From: a bacterium
GTDB taxonomy: Bacteria > Cyanobacteriota > Vampirovibrionia > Gastranaerophilales > UBA9971
Direction of reading: 5' to 3'
Length of the DNA: 64,000 nt
Assembly (NCBI GenBank): GCA_037147175.1
Contig: JBAWVS010000001.1
Coordinates: forward strand, 62,001 to 126,000
A program made the position numbers and the translations under genes. The notes below the pieces were generated by a model. That model saw only the letters and a program-made list of their open reading frames with translations, did no database searches and was not told the origin of the DNA. Shown piece by piece: positions 59,721 through 64,000 of the stretch (positions are counted from its first letter, which is position 1; each line of letters begins with the position of its first letter).

Positions 59721-60116
59721 TTGAAAAATTATAATTATAAGAAACAGATAATGAAAAACCCTGTATCAATAAAAATTATTTTTATGGGGTTTGGTTTGTT
59801 AGCGGGGATTTTATTTAGTTCAGTTGCTTTTGCGACAGCATCAAAAATTGTTCTTTTTTGTTCAAGTTGGAGTATGCAATGCAGAGAAGCACGAACAGCC
59901 TGTTTTTCTCTTGCGCAGGAAACCGGTATAAATTTTACTGATTTGGATATAGACCAAAAATCTTCACTGCAAAAAGCAAATAATTTAGGACTGAGCTTTC
60001 CTTCGGCAATTCCGTATCTTTATATCATTGACAAAAAAGGCAATGTTATAAAAGGAAAACTTTACAACGGAGAAGCTTTGCAGGAGTTGAAACAGGAAAT
60101 AATTAAATATACCTGA
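59721..60116 (+). CDS. membrane-anchored or exported thioredoxin-fold protein with incomplete active site
   Basis: A protein of up to 131 residues; the annotated TTG start gives MKNYNYKKQIMKNP, and the ATG at 59751 (MKNPVSIKIIF) is an alternative. A hydrophobic leader (IKIIFMGFGLLAGILFSSVAFA) is followed by a short thioredoxin-like fold: KIVLFCSSWSMQCREARTAC, then LDIDQKSSLQKANNLG, SFPSAIPYLYIIDKKGNVIKG (cis-proline strand). The expected CxxC is replaced by SMQC, so classic disulfide chemistry is doubtful. An inverted repeat covers the stop codon. Function unknown. Confidence 0.6.
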   Translation: MKNYNYKKQIMKNPVSIKIIFMGFGLLAGILFSSVAFATASKIVLFCSSWSMQCREARTACFSLAQETGINFTDLDIDQKSSLQKANNLGLSFPSAIPYLYIIDKKGNVIKGKLYNGEALQELKQEIIKYT

Positions 60117-60150
60117 GCTAATAATTAAAAACTATCTCGATATTAGCTCA
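60114..60150 (+). terminator. inverted repeat after the thioredoxin-like gene
   Basis: TGAGCTAATA (60114-60123, including the stop codon) and TATTAGCTCA (60141-60150) form a perfect 10-bp stem with a 17-nt loop. There is no T run after it, so it may not terminate on its own. Confidence 0.4.
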
Positions 60151-60306
60151 TATGTGAGAATTATTCGGATAATTATTGGTATTAATTTTTTTTGGAACTT
60201 TTACAAAAATAATTAACGGGAAAAAATAACGTTATTCTACTTAGTGATGTTTTTTTATATAAAGTATTTCATTATGTTTTTTATATAAAAAATGGAGTCC
60301 TGATTT

Positions 60307-62043
60307 ATGAGTGACGATAATGAAAATCTAAAAAATATAATTATTAATACTTTAATAAGTGACGATCTCGAGGAAGCTGTCAGAAATATAACGATGGAAC
60401 TGGGCAAGCTCTTTAATGCAGACAGAGTGCATTTCAGGTTTTATGATAAAGATATAAATACTTTTTCGGAGGTTGTCGAAGAATACAGAAAAAATAAAGA
60501 AAGTCCTTCCTCAAAGAGAAAGATGCTTTATCCTATAGAGTTTGACAGGTTTTTAAAAGATAAATTAACACAAGAAAAGCATCTTTTTATAATCGATGAT
60601 ATTAATAAACCTGAATATCCCGAAACATTTAAGCAGCTTTTTGAAAATCTGGAAATAAATAATGAAATAATACTGCCCATTTTTTTTAGAGGAGAGCTTG
60701 AATCTGCATTTTTTATAACGAACACAGAATCCACAGAACTTTTATCAGGAAAAAATCTGGAATTTTTAATTCCTGCTGCAAGACAAATTTCTATCGGGAC
60801 TCATTTGTTTAAAGTCCAAAATAGTCTTATCAAGGCTGTTAGTTACGAAAAAATACTCAAAGAAATAATAATGGAAGTCAGGGGTTATGAAAACCTTGAG
60901 CAAGTATTTGAGTATTTGGTCAATAAATTGGCGGATATGTATGGAGTGAACAAGGTTTTACACTTAAATACCGATTCTTTAGGAAATTTTGTCGTCATAA
61001 ATGAAGCATTAAAAGATAGAGTTAAAGAGTTTGAAGGAAAAATAATTTTTACACAGGATTCTTTTAAGGAACTGGAAAATTATACAGAACATTCAATTAT
61101 AACGGTAAATACTCTTGAGCAAATTCAAAATACCAAATTAAAGAAATTTCTGGAAGAAAATAATATTAAAGCTTTTATGCTCTATCCTATTGAAATCCTT
61201 TCACCTGTTAAAGGCGAAAGGAAAATAGAAGAAAGGGTTATGGTCTGTTCTGATATTCCGAGAAAATGGTCGTATCAGGATATAGAATCTTTAAAGTTAA
61301 TTGTTGGAACTACCGCAATTATTTATATTGAAATCAGAAGCAGAAAAGAAATAAGAGCAATTGAAGAAATTTTTATAGCCTCGCTTGTTCATGATTTGAA
61401 GAGCCCTATTTATGCCGAGCAAAAAGCCCTTGAATTCATAATATCAAAAAAACAGGATGCCAGTATTCAAAGCATTATGACGTATTTGAATGATATATAT
61501 AAGACAAATGAAGAGCTTTTAAGGCTTATAACAAATCTTCTTCTTGTTTATTCAATGGATCTTGGCTTGCATGAAATAAAAAAAGAACCGGCAAATATAT
61601 CTAAAATAATTGATGATGCCATAAGAACAATAAAACCTATGGCTGATGATAACGAATCAGAAATTATTAAAAATATTCAGGAAATTCTTATGGATATTTA
61701 CATGGATCCTGATGAAATCAGACGGGTTTTTATAAATATAATAATTAATGCCATTAAACATAATCCTAAAAAAGTAGAAATAAATATTTCCGCCGAAAAG
61801 AGAGAAAACGAAATTCTTATTTCAATAAGTGATAATGGTGCCGGAATCCCTGAAGCAGAAAAAGCCAATATTTTTCAAAAATATCAGACAAGTAAGAGAA
61901 AAGTTGGTACGGGTCTCGGGCTTTATTTGTCAAAACAAATAGTTGAATATCACGGGGGAACAATATGGTTTGAATCAGAAGAGGGCAAGGGAACTACTTT
62001 CTATTTTACTTTGCCGTTAACTGATGAGATAAAAGGAGATTGA
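60307..62043 (+). CDS. GAF-type sensor histidine kinase
   Basis: A 578-residue cytosolic kinase with no membrane segment seen. Residues about 15-165 and 185-345 look like two GAF-type sensor domains (ADRVHFRFYDKD, NNEIILPIFFRGELESAFFI; GYENLEQVFEYLVNKLADMYGVNKVLH). The H-box is FIASLVHDLKSPIYAEQ (His362). The ATPase has the N-box IINAIKHNPKKVEI, the G1 box ISDNGAGIPE and the G2 box GTGLGLYLSKQIVEYHGG. It is followed after 1 bp by a receiver protein, a likely partner. The signal is unknown. Confidence 0.9.
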   Translation: MSDDNENLKNIIINTLISDDLEEAVRNITMELGKLFNADRVHFRFYDKDINTFSEVVEEYRKNKESPSSKRKMLYPIEFDRFLKDKLTQEKHLFIIDDINKPEYPETFKQLFENLEINNEIILPIFFRGELESAFFITNTESTELLSGKNLEFLIPAARQISIGTHLFKVQNSLIKAVSYEKILKEIIMEVRGYENLEQVFEYLVNKLADMYGVNKVLHLNTDSLGNFVVINEALKDRVKEFEGKIIFTQDSFKELENYTEHSIITVNTLEQIQNTKLKKFLEENNIKAFMLYPIEILSPVKGERKIEERVMVCSDIPRKWSYQDIESLKLIVGTTAIIYIEIRSRKEIRAIEEIFIASLVHDLKSPIYAEQKALEFIISKKQDASIQSIMTYLNDIYKTNEELLRLITNLLLVYSMDLGLHEIKKEPANISKIIDDAIRTIKPMADDNESEIIKNIQEILMDIYMDPDEIRRVFINIIINAIKHNPKKVEINISAEKRENEILISISDNGAGIPEAEKANIFQKYQTSKRKVGTGLGLYLSKQIVEYHGGTIWFESEEGKGTTFYFTLPLTDEIKGD

Positions 62044-62044
62044 T

Positions 62045-62503
62045 GTGTATTTAACAGATTCAGCTCCTCAAATAACAATAGTAATTGTAGAAGATGAAAA
62101 TTTGTATAAAAAAGTGATTATAGATTTTCTTCAGGAAGATTCTGCTTTTAAAGTTGTGGGGGAAGCAAAAGATGGACAGACGGCAGTCAATCTTGCCAAA
62201 GAGCTTCGGCCCGATGTAATAATTATGGATCTCGGGCTTCCTGTTATTTCAGGAACGGAAGCCACTAAAAAAATAAAAGAAACTAATTCGTTTATTAAAA
62301 TTATAGCGTTAACAGCTCATTCGGATAAAAATGAAGCCATAGATTCATTGATAGCAGGAGCTTCTGCTTATGTTAACAAAGATATTAAAATTCAGCATCT
62401 AAAAATGATTATTCAGACGGTTAATGAAGGTGCAATTTGGCTATCTCCCGTTATAGGCTTTAAAGTTTTTTCGGAAATCCTAAAGCTTTATAAGCATAAG
62501 TAA
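62045..62503 (+). CDS. stand-alone receiver-domain response regulator
   Basis: A 152-residue protein. The start is GTG with AAAGGAG 6 bp upstream; no ATG fits. A NarL-like receiver: acidic pair VEDENLY, phospho-acceptor Asp62 in IIMDLGLPV, switch Thr in IALTAHS, and Lys in YVNKD. After the receiver comes a 25-residue tail (NEGAIWLSPVIGFKVFSEILK), which is the linker seen in NarL-type regulators, but the LuxR helix-turn-helix is missing. So it is either a true single-domain regulator or one that lost its output. It overlaps no gene and lies 1 bp after the kinase. Confidence 0.88.
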   Translation: MYLTDSAPQITIVIVEDENLYKKVIIDFLQEDSAFKVVGEAKDGQTAVNLAKELRPDVIIMDLGLPVISGTEATKKIKETNSFIKIIALTAHSDKNEAIDSLIAGASAYVNKDIKIQHLKMIIQTVNEGAIWLSPVIGFKVFSEILKLYKHK

Positions 62504-62537
62504 CAGGAGTTGCACAAGCGTTAAATTTCATTTTATT

Positions 62538-64000
62538 TTATCCGACTTCTTTTAAACCGTTAGTCGATATGATTTTCAAGCGTCTTTCAGGCTCTTCACC
62601 GACACTTGTACTTGTCAGGTTATACTTTTCAATGATTTCATGCTGAAGTTTTCTTATATGTGATTTTCTTGGTTCGAGTTCTATTGAGTCTGAACCGTTT
62701 AGAATTTTATAAACAGCTCCTTGAACTTCTTTTAATGCTTCTTCAGTTTCATCAAAACAAGCCATTCCGTAAGAATCCCCAGGTTTTTCTTTCATGCCGA
62801 AAGAATCTTTAATCGCTTTTTGAATTTGAGGCATTGTATTTGATTTTACAAAATGAATAGGCAAATGATAATCTTTGGCGACATTTAAGATTTTTGCGCC
62901 GCCTTTTGAAAAGCTGTTATGTGCAATTACGACATCGGCTTCATCGATATTTCTTGTGATTTCAACGTCAATGTCAAGTCTTTCAATAACTTTATCAACC
63001 ATTGAGCGGCTTACAGCGTAGATAAATATTTTTTTGCTTGAGGCTCTAATGTTTTTGGTGTATTTGTCCACAAAAGCTTCAAAGTTAACTTTCTGCTCGA
63101 TTTTTTCTGCTTTTTCAGCCTGTTTAACTTCGACAGTTTCTCCTTTGTGATCAATTTTTCTGATTTCAGGAGATATAGGCCAGTCTCTAAGGATACAATC
63201 AACGGCTTCAGACGCATTTGGATATACTGCGAGAGTTTCTCTGTCTCTGATTTCGATTATTATATCAAAAGTAGGCTGTTTTTCTCTTTCAAGAACAGTT
63301 TTCTGGCAAGCTCTTCTTCTTGCTTCATCATCGCCCAGCGTTACAGTATTTACTCCGCCGACTAAGTCTGACAAAGTAGGGTTTTTAATAAGATTTTCAA
63401 GGAGATTTCCGTGTGCTGTAGCAATAAGCATTACGCCTCTTTCGGCTATTGTTCTGGCAGCCTGTGCTTCTTGCTCTGTACCTATTTCATCTACAACAAT
63501 CACTTCAGGTGTATGATTTTCAACAGCCTCAATCATCACATCTTTTTGACGTTCCGGTGATAAAACTTGCATACGTCTTGATTTGCCAATCGCAATATGG
63601 GGAACATCGCCATCTCCGGCAATTTCATTGGAAGTGTCGACAACAATAACACGTTTGCTCAAATCATCGGCTAAAAGCCTTGCTATTTCTCTGAGTTTTG
63701 TAGTTTTTCCCACGCCCGGTTTTCCGAGAAATAAAATACTTTTTTCTTGAAGCACTAAATCTTTTATACAATTAATAGTTCCGGTTACGACCCTGCCGAC
63801 TCTGCATGTAAGACCTATAACATGACCTTTTCTGTTGCGAATAGCGCTAATTCTGTGGAGTGTTCCCGGAATACCGGATCTGTTATCGGATGTAAAATCA
63901 TCTATTTTTGAAATTACGGAATCAATATCTTTTTGGGTTACAAATTCTTGTCCGAGATATTCGATAGACTTGTCTAAATGCCTTAATTCGCCTCTTCTTC
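62538..64000 (-). CDS. Ycf45-like AAA ATPase with R3H domain, partial
   Basis: The gene runs off the right edge: the frame is open through to position 64000 with no start. A GTG at 63755 is only internal. The sequence upstream of it (GTLHRISAIRNRKGHVIGLTCRVGRVVTGT) is conserved in the family. The ATPase has FLGKPGVGKTTKLRE (Walker A), EVIVVDEIGTEQEA (Walker B) and LIATAHGNLLENL. The C-terminus has the R3H pattern SHIRKLQHEIIEKY...GEEPERRLKI. It is like cyanobacterial and plastid Ycf45, distantly related to SpoIIIAA, thought to bind nucleic acid. The exact role is unknown. Confidence 0.88.
   Translation of the reverse strand, partial: RRGELRHLDKSIEYLGQEFVTQKDIDSVISKIDDFTSDNRSGIPGTLHRISAIRNRKGHVIGLTCRVGRVVTGTINCIKDLVLQEKSILFLGKPGVGKTTKLREIARLLADDLSKRVIVVDTSNEIAGDGDVPHIAIGKSRRMQVLSPERQKDVMIEAVENHTPEVIVVDEIGTEQEAQAARTIAERGVMLIATAHGNLLENLIKNPTLSDLVGGVNTVTLGDDEARRRACQKTVLEREKQPTFDIIIEIRDRETLAVYPNASEAVDCILRDWPISPEIRKIDHKGETVEVKQAEKAEKIEQKVNFEAFVDKYTKNIRASSKKIFIYAVSRSMVDKVIERLDIDVEITRNIDEADVVIAHNSFSKGGAKILNVAKDYHLPIHFVKSNTMPQIQKAIKDSFGMKEKPGDSYGMACFDETEEALKEVQGAVYKILNGSDSIELEPRKSHIRKLQHEIIEKYNLTSTSVGEEPERRLKIISTNGLKEVG

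Noticed and set aside
1-64000. tRNA, rRNA, CRISPR arrays, prophage or insertion sequence with transposase
   Set aside because: Looked for by eye on both strands; none was recognised.

Overview
The window is AT-rich (roughly one third G+C by eye) and reads as a chromosomal segment of a Gram-negative-type, non-photosynthetic bacterium. The best taxonomic guess is the Melainabacteria/Vampirovibrionia side of the Cyanobacteria phylum. Reasons: a Ycf45-type AAA ATPase with a C-terminal R3H domain at the right edge, a short single-stranded-DNA-binding protein without the acidic tail, a meso-diaminopimelate pathway, an outer-membrane export system (OPX, TolC), and two small lineage-type proteins of the kind common in that group. 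This is inference; no rRNA or tRNA gene was seen to settle it.

Layout. 1-4.9 kb: a partial DUF1537 four-carbon acid sugar kinase, ssb, and the lysine/peptidoglycan genes dapB, asd and dapA. 5-9.4 kb: a GSI-alpha type glutamine synthetase, two crotonase-family enzymes that resemble benzoyl-CoA-pathway hydratases/hydrolases, a bacteriohemerythrin and a small hypothetical. 9.6-16.2 kb: a four-gene DNA-end-processing operon (NurA, HerA, Mre11/SbcD, Rad50/SbcC) of archaeal content. 16.3-17.1 kb: a tandem pair of structured repeats best read as twin small RNAs on the minus strand, plus a 40-residue membrane peptide gene. 17.1-22.1 kb: a TetR repressor divergent from a coupled operon (TPR protein, type III polyketide synthase, flavodoxin-fold quinone reductase, UbiE-like methyltransferase, U32 Fe-S protein), which looks like an alkyl-phenol or quinone biosynthesis cluster. 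22.1-31.1 kb: a six-gene efflux operon (TolC, MacA-like, ABC ATPase, MacB-type permease, AcrA-like, AcrB-like).

31.4-59.1 kb is a large exopolysaccharide locus: a secreted PslG/GH39-like glycosidase, acyltransferase, a GINT1-like protein, Wzx flippase, an FkbH-SGNH fusion, a BioF2-type GNAT protein, GalE, a radical SAM protein, five glycosyltransferases (four family-4-type and one initiating phosphosugar transferase), a GDP-heptose set (GmhA, HddA, HddC and an epimerase), a Wzy-like polymerase, Wzc-like and Wza-like export proteins. Several parts show decay of catalytic sites: an apparently dead GmhB domain on HddC and a Wzc kinase domain without a P-loop lysine. The locus is riddled with small repeats: a MITE-like family, a 102-bp direct repeat around the acyltransferase, and a shared 85-bp leader in front of two distant genes. 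59.2-64 kb: two small exported proteins, a GAF-type histidine kinase with a stand-alone receiver, and the partial R3H ATPase.

The most unusual material is the type III PKS/UbiE/U32 cluster, the twin CU-rich small RNAs, the HerA-NurA-Mre11-Rad50 operon, and the shared leader elements in the polysaccharide locus. All positions of sites and repeats were read by eye.
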